A DNA stretch of 11,582 nt from CAZCAQ01 sp964563965 (GTDB lineage Bacteria; Patescibacteriota; WWE3; UBA101185; UBA10185): NCBI GenBank assembly GCA_964563965.1, contig CAZLZI010000033.1, positions 1 to 11,582 on the forward strand. The letters are read 5' to 3'. Both the position numbers and the translations under genes were made by a program. This document shows, piece after piece, positions 1 through 7,472 of the stretch. The first letter of the stretch is position 1. Each line of letters begins with the position of its first letter. Under the pieces are notes generated by a model. It was not told the origin of the DNA. It worked only from the letters and a program-made list of their open reading frames with translations, and ran no database searches.

Positions 1-2
1 AT

Positions 3-1649
3 ATAACCAAACAATCGGTATATTCAGAGGCAAGGCAAAAATACGCAGATGTTATTCCTAACACAATTAAGAAAAGACTTGCATCTACCGATATCAATGG
101 TGTAGATGAGCGAACTATTAATGAAATGGCAAATCTCACATATGTTCTTCAAACTATTACGACTGAGGGTTATTCTGAGCGCCTTAGAATGTTAAATTTA
201 GAAACAACATCTTCCTCTACAGAGCTTAGCAACGTTTATCTTATAGGTTCGGTGGCTCTTATAAAGCAAAAATACCCCGAAACCGTAAGTAAGTATGAAG
301 AGAAGCTAGATGACAGTCCGCAAGCAGGGCTGTTATATATGCTTAACGATGTTATTCAAGCGGTTTCTGACGAAAGTGTCATCGCGAAGGTTCCTGAATC
401 AGTATTTACAGATGACCCTGAGTTTGTACAAGCTCTTGTTGCATACACACTAAATTATAGAGAAGAGCCGCCTTACGTAGGTGTTATGCGAGAGGTGCTT
501 AAGTCATGTATCAATGGAGATCTTTATCAATACAGGCTTCCGGTTTCAGCTGATAGCTTTGAACAATTTAAAGACAGTGAACTTTTGCCTCGCAACATGA
601 CAATGCAATCTTACGATGTTTGGAGAGTGGGGTTATCAACAAACGTGACAGAACAATTAGTTGGTACTACCACAGAGTTACTTGATGATTTAAGACAGAC
701 GCTCGAAAGAGAAGTACGTCACTTTGCATCTCTTGGTCTTGAAAGCTACCGAGACGACATTGAAGGTTTAGATAGCTTGATCACACAAGTTGGAGTCACT
801 ATAAGCCAAGTATCTTCAGAGTTAAGAGAGGCAAAATCTCAGGATGATAGGTCACGAATCCAAGAAATTGAACTAACGAGATTATCTTTGGTTTCAGATG
901 TGAAGAGATTACGTGCGAAAAGATCTTTGATTAAGCTTTATAACCTGACTTCAGAAGAAATAGTTAGCGGGTATTATTATCATGATGGGAAGCCTGTTTC
1001 AACGATTTCAAGCTTAATTAATCAAGCTGCAGAAAGCGAGTTTGTAGGTCCAGAGGGCCAAGATGCGCTAAGACTTATAAGTGCAAAGATGTCTGAATCT
1101 TTATCGCGTACTCAAGAAGTCGCTAATTTAAGTATAAGCATCAGTGCTGGTGCTAACGAAGCGCTCCTTGTTGGCACGCGTCCGCTTCCTACTTGCCAGC
1201 ACTATTTTACAGGGTCGCTAAATGAAGCTTTGCTTGCGTATATCATAGATCCCAATACGCAGATCTTGACAGTACGAGAGACTGCGGGGGGTAGGTATCT
1301 AGCTCGTGCAGTTGTAAGACTCCTAGATCAAGGCAATGGAGATCCAGCTATGCATCTTGAGCAGATCTATTCTGTAAGTAGCTCGGCCGCTGTTAGAAGT
1401 CAGATTGTTGCTGCTGCAGCTTCGATGGCGTACTCAATGGGTATACCGCTTTATACAAATGCAATTGAACTAGGCTCAACTATTGATACAAACTCACTAG
1501 CTGCAAATCGGCTGAAGATTGCATATTCAAATGTTTTACTAAGAAGTAAAAACTCACTTGCTCCTTTGGTGTATGTAGATAGCGCTGATGGTATTGCAGT
1601 TAGAGGTAGGTACAATATTGCAAGAGCGAAACAGGTACTCCCGCTTTAA
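3..1649 (+). CDS. Hypothetical helical/coiled-coil protein, 5' end outside the window
   Basis: I do not recognise this protein and assign no function. The frame is open from the first complete codon at base 3, and the residues before the first internal ATG (126) look like normal coding sequence, so the true start probably lies left of the window; 548 residues are visible. Counting from base 3, the first half is mostly helical. Residues about 220-315 are rich in charged heptad-like sequence and probably form a coiled coil. Residues about 395-470 look like a compact alpha/beta domain, opening with TCQHYFTG (Cys398), then NEALLAYIIDPN, and a basic RYLARAVVRLL stretch. No signal peptide or membrane segment is visible in this part. 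A response-regulator promoter starts 12 bp after the TAA. ATG 126 remains possible as a start, but has no ribosome-binding site or clear promoter. Confidence 0.8.
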   Translation: MTKQSVYSEARQKYADVIPNTIKKRLASTDINGVDERTINEMANLTYVLQTITTEGYSERLRMLNLETTSSSTELSNVYLIGSVALIKQKYPETVSKYEEKLDDSPQAGLLYMLNDVIQAVSDESVIAKVPESVFTDDPEFVQALVAYTLNYREEPPYVGVMREVLKSCINGDLYQYRLPVSADSFEQFKDSELLPRNMTMQSYDVWRVGLSTNVTEQLVGTTTELLDDLRQTLEREVRHFASLGLESYRDDIEGLDSLITQVGVTISQVSSELREAKSQDDRSRIQEIELTRLSLVSDVKRLRAKRSLIKLYNLTSEEIVSGYYYHDGKPVSTISSLINQAAESEFVGPEGQDALRLISAKMSESLSRTQEVANLSISISAGANEALLVGTRPLPTCQHYFTGSLNEALLAYIIDPNTQILTVRETAGGRYLARAVVRLLDQGNGDPAMHLEQIYSVSSSAAVRSQIVAAAASMAYSMGIPLYTNAIELGSTIDTNSLAANRLKIAYSNVLLRSKNSLAPLVYVDSADGIAVRGRYNIARAKQVLPL

Positions 1650-1660
1650 GGTATAAATAC

Positions 1661-1689
1661 TTGCGCTTAAAAAGTTATTCTACTATCAT
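1661..1689 (+). promoter_or_regulatory. Predicted sigma70-type promoter of the two-component/phosphomutase operon
   Basis: A -35 box TTGCGC (1661-1666) is separated by exactly 17 bp from a -10 box TATCAT (1684-1689). The ATG of the response regulator follows after 6 bp, so transcription would begin at or next to the start codon and give a leaderless mRNA. No Shine-Dalgarno sequence lies before the ATG, which fits. This is a prediction from sequence only. Confidence 0.6.
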
Positions 1690-1695
1690 TTAGAT

Positions 1696-2100
1696 ATGGC
1701 AAAAAGCATTTTAGTTGTTGAAGACGATATCCAATTCTACACATTATATGGAACCGAACTACAATCTAGGGGCTATAAAGTAACAAATGTTTCTGACGGT
1801 GCTTTGGCAGTTCAAACCATTAAAGATCAGAAACCAGACTTAGTATTACTTGATCTTGTATTACCTGGTAGAAATGGTTTAGATATTTTAAGAGACATAA
1901 GATCCCAACAAGAACTTGAAAATTTAAAAGTTGTAATCCTCACCAACTACGGTGGTGAAGAGAATGTAAGCACTGCGCTTGAACTTGGGGCGACTGATTA
2001 TGTTATGAAATATAAAATAGTGCCCTCCGAACTTGCCGAGAAAATAGCTTCTCTTTTCGGTGATAATGGAGATGCGGTCGTTAAAATGACAAATATGTGA
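1696..2100 (+). CDS. Receiver-only (CheY-like) response regulator
   Basis: This 134-residue protein is a single phosphoacceptor receiver domain with no output domain. The acidic pocket is Asp10-Asp11, the phosphorylation site is Asp53 in the LLDLVLPGRNG loop, the switch residue is Thr83, and the conserved lysine is Lys105, preceded by aromatic Tyr102. All key positions are intact, so it should accept phosphate from a histidine kinase, almost certainly the one encoded 1 bp downstream. Without a DNA-binding or enzymatic domain it must act by binding another protein or by relaying phosphate. It is the first gene of a tight operon with the kinase and a hexose phosphomutase. The ATG at 1696 is supported by a promoter placed 6 bp upstream. 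The family call is secure; the target is unknown. Confidence 0.95.
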   Translation: MAKSILVVEDDIQFYTLYGTELQSRGYKVTNVSDGALAVQTIKDQKPDLVLLDLVLPGRNGLDILRDIRSQQELENLKVVILTNYGGEENVSTALELGATDYVMKYKIVPSELAEKIASLFGDNGDAVVKMTNM

Positions 2101-2101
2101 G

Positions 2102-3751
2102 ATGCCGTTAACTTTAATTTGGTTACTGCTCATAATCCTCTTAGTTAGTGTTTTTGCTTTTTTCTACTATTTACACGTCAAAACTACAGCCAATCTTAAG
2201 AAAACACTTGAGCTTAAGGAATTGGAATTTAAACACCAAGCGTATGAAACTCAATTGCTTGATATTATCCATCAAAAATTCGGTTATGTGGTTGAAGTTC
2301 CTTTGGTGTTAGATACACTTGTCGAGTCTCTATCCTCTATCATTGGCTTTACAGCTGTGTCTTATGTGTTAGTTACTCCCACAAAACTAAGATTTAGATT
2401 TCATATGTTTGAAAAAGTCTCGGGTGCCTATCTTGAGACAGTTAAAGCTAAATTACTAGATGAAACACTCCAAGACTACACCTCTCTCCAGATTCAATCA
2501 TCCATGGAAGAGACCATCTCTGGCAATGTTATAACTGATGCCTTAACATTTCTGCCGGCTTCGTATATTGATATTCCGATTGTTATCAATGATATTCCAC
2601 TAGGCTTTCTCACAATTACTTCGCAACGTATTGCCTTCTATTCTCAAAATGATATAACACTGGTTCAGAAATCAATCCAAAGAGTTTTTCAAGAAATCTC
2701 TCGGCTTAAAAAGTTAATAGATGAGGAAAAAACCAAGCTTGATGTCTTGGTAGATAACATGGATTCTGGTGTGATGCTAATACGGGAGGATTTTACAGTG
2801 GTGGCAATTAATTCAACCTGTGTAGGTCTTCTGGGGCTAACGAGTAAAGAAGACACTACAATCTTTGATGTAGTTGGCGCGTTTTCAAACATCATTCCTC
2901 TGGATGAAGCATTGGCTGAAGTTTTTAAGAAACAAATACATAAAAACTTTCCAAATATTTCATTTAAAGATAAATATTTAAATATTACTATAGTGCCCAT
3001 AAACAGTACGGTAACAAAAAAAGCTGCTGGTATTCTAGTAAATGATAGGACTGATGAGCATAATTTTAATCAAATGAAAGATGACTTCTTTTCAATGATT
3101 GTCCATGAACTAAGATCTCCATTAACAATAATAAAAGGTACTTCTGACATGTTAATCAAAAGAGGGGATAGTTTTGAAAAAGACCAAAGCACAACAATGC
3201 TTACCCAAATTAGAGATGATTCAACACGGTTATTAAATTTAGTTAGCGATTTATTAGACTCTGCCAAAATAGAGGCAGGAAAAATCACCATCCTTAAGAA
3301 AGTGGCCGATATAAATAAGCTAATTCTCAAACAAGTCACTGATTTTATGCCAATTGCATTAGAGAAGCAGATTACTCTGTCAGTAGATACTGATTCCAGA
3401 ATCGGTGTGTTTAACTTTGATGGGGATCGAATTGAGCAGGTACTGACCAATTTAATCTCAAATGCATTGAAATTTACTTCGGAAGGCAGTATTCATGTCT
3501 CTTCGACTTTAGTGGAAGACTTTGTCGAAGTTAGCATTGCGGACACGGGGCTTGGGATTGATGATGAAGAGAAACAAAAACTATTTAATAAATATATGCA
3601 GCTGCACGAACCGAAAACAAAAGAAAAAGGAACAGGGCTAGGGCTTGTGATATCCAAAGGTATAGTTGAAGCGCATGGTGGCCAAATTTGGGTTTCAGAT
3701 AATAAGCCACACGGCTCAGTTTTTAGATTTAAGTTGCCCGTGGTAAATTAG
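2102..3751 (+). CDS. Membrane-anchored sensor histidine kinase (GAF-like/PAS/HisKA/HATPase)
   Basis: A 549-residue hybrid-free sensor kinase. One hydrophobic helix at residues about 4-24 anchors it in the membrane with no real periplasmic loop, so sensing is probably cytoplasmic or within the membrane. A short helical linker follows, then a GAF-like region (about 60-200) and a PAS-like domain (about 213-320, with the VDNMDSGVMLI start). The dimerisation/phosphoacceptor domain has the H-box VHELRSPLT with His335. The ATPase domain has the N-box NLISNALKF (Asn454), the G1 box DTGLGI (from Asp481) and the G2 box GTGLGL (from Gly510). All catalytic boxes are intact. It starts 1 bp after the response regulator stop and has no Shine-Dalgarno sequence, so translation is probably coupled. 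The GAF and PAS calls rest on fold-like pattern only, and the ligand is unknown. Confidence 0.95.
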   Translation: MPLTLIWLLLIILLVSVFAFFYYLHVKTTANLKKTLELKELEFKHQAYETQLLDIIHQKFGYVVEVPLVLDTLVESLSSIIGFTAVSYVLVTPTKLRFRFHMFEKVSGAYLETVKAKLLDETLQDYTSLQIQSSMEETISGNVITDALTFLPASYIDIPIVINDIPLGFLTITSQRIAFYSQNDITLVQKSIQRVFQEISRLKKLIDEEKTKLDVLVDNMDSGVMLIREDFTVVAINSTCVGLLGLTSKEDTTIFDVVGAFSNIIPLDEALAEVFKKQIHKNFPNISFKDKYLNITIVPINSTVTKKAAGILVNDRTDEHNFNQMKDDFFSMIVHELRSPLTIIKGTSDMLIKRGDSFEKDQSTTMLTQIRDDSTRLLNLVSDLLDSAKIEAGKITILKKVADINKLILKQVTDFMPIALEKQITLSVDTDSRIGVFNFDGDRIEQVLTNLISNALKFTSEGSIHVSSTLVEDFVEVSIADTGLGIDDEEKQKLFNKYMQLHEPKTKEKGTGLGLVISKGIVEAHGGQIWVSDNKPHGSVFRFKLPVVN

Positions 3752-3752
3752 T

Positions 3753-5159
3753 ATGCACATTACTGACTCCATATTTAGAACATATGATATCCGTGGGATT
3801 TACCCAACTGAACTTGATGAACAAACTGCGGAAATGTTAGGTAAAGGTTTTGGATCGTTCTTTAAGACTAAACAACTCAAAAATATTGTAGTAGGAAGAG
3901 ATAACAGGCCTAGTTCTCCCTCGCTTGCTAAAAGTTTTGTGGAAGGATTGCTTGCAAGTGGCTGTAATGTTACGTATATCAATCAAACTATAACACCTGT
4001 AATTCATTTCTTAACCTGTACAAACTCATTTGATGCAGGGATTATGGTAACAGCCAGTCACAACCCGCAAGAGTTTAATGGCCTGCGGCCTGATTATAAA
4101 CATGGCCTTCCTTTATATGGTAAAGATCTTCAACATATTAAAGAGCTGATAGAACAGAAGAACCTCGTTACAGGTGAGGGCATTCTTTTGGAACAAGATT
4201 TGAATTATTTGTATATTGACTATCTAGCAAAGCTATTTAGCCCTATTGACAAATTTAACGTGATGTTAGATCTTGGTAATGGCTCTGCTTCTGACATTGC
4301 TCCTAAACTGTTTAAACAACTTAACCAAAACATTACGCTGAACAACGCAAACATAGCAGGTGGGTTTGACTTAGGAATTCCTGACCCTGAAAATCCCATG
4401 ATGATGGATCGTCTTGCACACGAGATGAAAGACGCACACTGTGATGTTGGTTTTGCCTATGATGAGGATGCAGATAGATTTGGACTCGTAGATAGTACTG
4501 GAGCTACCTATAACTCGGATAAGTTACTCATGCTCTTTGCGAAATACGAGCTTAGAGAAAAGGCGGGAACGGTCATCTTTGATGTTAAATCAACACAACA
4601 GTTATTTAATGCAATAGCGTCTTTTGGCGGTGTACCTAAGATGATAAAAACAGGACACCCATACTTTGTTCAAGAAATGAAACACACAGCAGTTCTAGGT
4701 GGGGAGTTTTCAGGTCACTTCTTTTTTGGCAATGCTTACTTTGGGTATGATGATGGTATTTACGCTTCACTGAAAATACTTGAAATAATGTCATTTTATA
4801 AACGACCGTTGTCAAACCTCCTAGACGAATTTCCAAAAACATATCATACCACTGAGCTTAAAGTTGATTGTTCTGATGAAACGAAGTTTGTAATCTTAGC
4901 AAAAATAGCTCAAGTACTTGAAGATATAAAATTTAAATACAAAAGCTATATTGCACTTGATGGAATTAGAGTAAACATCACTGAAACTGGCTGGTTTTTG
5001 ATTAGAGCATCAAACACCTCACCATATATTAGTGTGCGCCTTGAAGGCGAAACGTATGAAGAAGCCTGTTTATTGAAAGAAAGACTGTTTCAAATGTTAG
5101 CCCCCTTTGGTTTTACAGACCTAGGGGTAATTACGAATGCAAAAATCTTCTATTCATAG
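3753..5159 (+). CDS. Phosphomannomutase/phosphoglucomutase (alpha-D-phosphohexomutase family)
   Basis: This enzyme interconverts hexose 6-phosphates and 1-phosphates (mannose and/or glucose), feeding nucleotide-sugar synthesis. The family hallmarks appear in order: the N-terminal FRTYDIRG (from Phe8), the phosphoserine loop TASHNP with catalytic Ser102, the Mg2+ loop DEDADR (Asp237, Asp239, Asp241, Arg242), the sugar-recognition loop GGEFSGH (316-322), and the phosphate-binding loop RASNTSPY (from Arg418). At 468 residues it has the usual length of bacterial PMM/PGM enzymes (about 450-460) and looks complete. It is cytoplasmic, with no signal peptide. It starts 1 bp after the histidine kinase stop, so it is the third gene of the two-component operon. 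Substrate preference cannot be told from sequence alone; GGEFSGH is typical of bifunctional PMM/PGM (ManB/AlgC-like) rather than GlmM. Confidence 0.93.
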   Translation: MHITDSIFRTYDIRGIYPTELDEQTAEMLGKGFGSFFKTKQLKNIVVGRDNRPSSPSLAKSFVEGLLASGCNVTYINQTITPVIHFLTCTNSFDAGIMVTASHNPQEFNGLRPDYKHGLPLYGKDLQHIKELIEQKNLVTGEGILLEQDLNYLYIDYLAKLFSPIDKFNVMLDLGNGSASDIAPKLFKQLNQNITLNNANIAGGFDLGIPDPENPMMMDRLAHEMKDAHCDVGFAYDEDADRFGLVDSTGATYNSDKLLMLFAKYELREKAGTVIFDVKSTQQLFNAIASFGGVPKMIKTGHPYFVQEMKHTAVLGGEFSGHFFFGNAYFGYDDGIYASLKILEIMSFYKRPLSNLLDEFPKTYHTTELKVDCSDETKFVILAKIAQVLEDIKFKYKSYIALDGIRVNITETGWFLIRASNTSPYISVRLEGETYEEACLLKERLFQMLAPFGFTDLGVITNAKIFYS

Positions 5160-5168
5160 CATCTAATG

Positions 5169-5177
5169 TGCTATCCT
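5169..5177 (+). promoter_or_regulatory. Predicted extended -10 promoter of ppsA
   Basis: The sequence TGC-TATCCT is an extended -10 element (TGn plus hexamer 5172-5177), ending 6 bp before the ATG at 5184. No good -35 is visible, which is acceptable for an extended -10. The position predicts a leaderless ppsA transcript and argues against the alternative ATG at 5166, which would lie upstream of the -10 hexamer. It also gives ppsA-eno its own promoter downstream of the phosphomutase. Confidence 0.5.
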
Positions 5178-5183
5178 TTAATC

Positions 5184-7469
5184 ATGAATAAAAGAACTGC
5201 CCAAATACTCTTGTTTAACCAAATTTCCAAAATGGATATCCCTCTTGTGGGAGGTAAAGGTGCTAATCTCGGTGAGATGTTCACTGCAGATATCCCTGTA
5301 CCTGATGGCTTTGTGGTTACATCAAAAGCCTATTATGACTTTTTAAAGAAAACATCACTCAAAAAAAAGATACTAACTGAACTATCTGGGCTAGATGTTA
5401 ACAAATCAAAAGACTTAATGGCAGCATCTGAGAAGATCAAAACTGCGATCTTATCTGCTGAAATGCCTAAAGATTTGGCAGCAGAAATAAAAAAAGCATA
5501 CCACACGCTATGTGGTGAAAATGATAGATTCGTTGCAGTGCGCTCATCTGCAACTGCAGAAGACTTGCCTGATGCGTCTTTTGCCGGTCAACAAGAAACT
5601 TATCTAAACGTTAAAGGCTTTGAAGATGTAGTTAAGCATGTGCAAATGTGTTGGGCATCGCTTTTTGAATCACGAGCTATCTTTTATAGAACTGACAAGG
5701 GATTTAATCACATGAAAGTCGGTATTGCTGTTCCCGTTCAATTAATGATTCAATCTGAAATTTCAGGTATTATGTTTACTGTTAATCCTCTAACAAATGA
5801 CAAAAGTGAGATTTCCATAGAAGCTGCTTATGGTCTTGGACAGCCTGTGGTATCAGGAGAACTAACCCCCGATCAATATATCGTCAAAAAGAACAACTGG
5901 GATATTTCTTATAAATATATAGCTAAGCAAACTTGGCAATTTACCTTAGGTGGTAATACTCCTGTGTCAAATGCTTTTCAAGATGCGCAGAAAATGGCAG
6001 ATAAACAAGTGGTAGAACTTGCTAAAATTGGTGAGCGTGTGGAGAAACACTATGGTATGCCTATGGATATTGAATGGGGGATGGAAAATAAAACACTTTA
6101 CATTGTGCAAGCAAGGCCAGTTACAACGCTAGTTTTTCAAGATAATTCAGATGATTTGATGGTGGATGAATCAAAACACCCTAAACTTTTACTCGAAGGT
6201 CTTGGAGCATCTCCCGGAGTTGCGAGTGGCGGTGTTGTAATTGTTAAAGAACCTTCAGAAATAGATAAGGTCAAACAAGGCGATATTTTAGTTGCGGAAA
6301 TGACCAATCCTGATTATGTTCCAGCAATGAGACGAGCAGCAGCCATACTAACTGATAAGGGCGGTAGGACTTCACATGCTGCTATTGTCAGTAGAGAACT
6401 TGGTATTCCTGCAGTAGTAGGGTCATTGCATGCGACAACAATGTTATCAGTAGGGGAGATAATAACCGTTGATGGTTTTGACGGCAAAGTATACGAAGGG
6501 GACGTAACCACTGTAAACGATAAAAAAGAAAAGATAATTTCCCTGGCAGATTTAGAAATAAAAACAGCTACTAAAATTTATATGAACTTGGCAGAACCTG
6601 AACTGGCTGATGAGATGGCTATGAGAAGAGTAGATGGGGTAGGTCTTTTACGTGCTGAATTTATGATTGCAAACATTGGCACACACCCGAGGAAATTTAT
6701 AGAAGATGGACAATCACTGGAATTTACACACAAACTAGCCGAAGGTATGGAAAAATTTGCAAAAGCGTTTAATCCTCGCCCAGTTGTTTACCGTGCAACA
6801 GATTTTCGAACAAATGAATATAAAAACCTTAAAGGTGGTGCTAAATATGAACAAGATGAATTTAACCCAATGATTGGCTTTAGAGGAGTCTCAAGATACT
6901 TAGCTGATGATGAAGTCTTTAAGTTAGAAATAGATGCCATGTTGCATGTTCGAAATAAACTAGGCTATAAGAATCTTTATCTTATGTTGCCTTTTGTCAG
7001 AACTGTGGAACAATTGAGAGAATGTAAAAAACTGCTGTCATCGTATGGACTTAGAAGAAGTGGCAACTTCAAGCTGTGGATGATGGCTGAAATTCCATCT
7101 AATGTTATTCTACTTGATGACTTTATTGATGAGGGAATAGACGGAGTTTCAATAGGCTCTAATGACTTAACAATGTTAACACTCGGGCTTGATCGAGATA
7201 ATGAAAAAGTTGCAAATACATATAGTGAAATGGATCCTGCTGTTTTGAAATCTCTTGAGAAAATTATTACCACTTGTAAAAAAAGAGGGATTACCTGCTC
7301 CATTTGCGGACAGGCCCCGTCAGTGTATCCAGAACTAGTTGAAATGCTTGTAGACTGGGGAGTCACTTCAGTCTCTATTAGTCCTGATGTTTTGGAAAAA
7401 ACACGGAGAATAGTTTACGAAGTGGAACAGAAAAAACTAAAAAAGATGAAACAAAAGAGCAAGAAATGA
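5184..7469 (+). CDS. ppsA: Phosphoenolpyruvate synthase (pyruvate, water dikinase)
   Basis: PpsA converts pyruvate, ATP and water to phosphoenolpyruvate, AMP and phosphate through a phosphohistidine intermediate. The N-terminal ATP-grasp domain begins with VGGKGANLGEM and contains VAVRSSATAEDLPDASFAGQ and GLGQPVVSGELTPDQ. The swivelling phosphohistidine domain has GGRTSHAAI with His398. The C-terminal PEP-binding barrel has GLLRAEFM, TDFRTNEYKNL, NPMIGFRG, SIGSNDLT and ICGQAPS, with catalytic Cys708. I chose ATG 5184 (761 residues) because the family homology starts just after it and an extended -10 box lies 6 bp upstream; ATG 5166 would add only six residues (MCYPLI). The length is close to the bacterial norm of about 790. 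A Lys-rich tail ends the protein. Enolase follows after 3 bp, so the two enzymes of consecutive steps are probably co-transcribed. Confidence 0.95.
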   Translation: MNKRTAQILLFNQISKMDIPLVGGKGANLGEMFTADIPVPDGFVVTSKAYYDFLKKTSLKKKILTELSGLDVNKSKDLMAASEKIKTAILSAEMPKDLAAEIKKAYHTLCGENDRFVAVRSSATAEDLPDASFAGQQETYLNVKGFEDVVKHVQMCWASLFESRAIFYRTDKGFNHMKVGIAVPVQLMIQSEISGIMFTVNPLTNDKSEISIEAAYGLGQPVVSGELTPDQYIVKKNNWDISYKYIAKQTWQFTLGGNTPVSNAFQDAQKMADKQVVELAKIGERVEKHYGMPMDIEWGMENKTLYIVQARPVTTLVFQDNSDDLMVDESKHPKLLLEGLGASPGVASGGVVIVKEPSEIDKVKQGDILVAEMTNPDYVPAMRRAAAILTDKGGRTSHAAIVSRELGIPAVVGSLHATTMLSVGEIITVDGFDGKVYEGDVTTVNDKKEKIISLADLEIKTATKIYMNLAEPELADEMAMRRVDGVGLLRAEFMIANIGTHPRKFIEDGQSLEFTHKLAEGMEKFAKAFNPRPVVYRATDFRTNEYKNLKGGAKYEQDEFNPMIGFRGVSRYLADDEVFKLEIDAMLHVRNKLGYKNLYLMLPFVRTVEQLRECKKLLSSYGLRRSGNFKLWMMAEIPSNVILLDDFIDEGIDGVSIGSNDLTMLTLGLDRDNEKVANTYSEMDPAVLKSLEKIITTCKKRGITCSICGQAPSVYPELVEMLVDWGVTSVSISPDVLEKTRRIVYEVEQKKLKKMKQKSKK

Positions 7470-7472
7470 GCG

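Noticed and set aside
126..128. ATG at 126 as the start of the first gene
   Set aside because: The frame stays open to the left edge with coding-like residues and no promoter or ribosome-binding site precedes this ATG, so the gene is better treated as 5' partial. It is not fully excluded.
1624..1695. Intrinsic terminator after the first gene
   Set aside because: Only short imperfect pairings are present and there is no stem followed by a T-run; the gap is filled by the promoter of the next operon.
1924..3450. Minus-strand frames of about 70-130 codons inside the response regulator and kinase genes
   Set aside because: They lie fully opposite strongly conserved genes, have low-complexity Ser/Ile-rich translations and no promoter.
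5166..5183. Alternative in-frame ATG start of PEP synthase at 5166
   Set aside because: It lies upstream of the predicted -10 hexamer, adds only MCYPLI, has no ribosome-binding site, and family similarity begins after the ATG at 5184.
2098..7469. Possible TGA recoding, as in Gracilibacteria/Absconditabacteria
   Set aside because: TGA ends both the response regulator and ppsA directly before well-placed downstream starts, so it functions as a stop.
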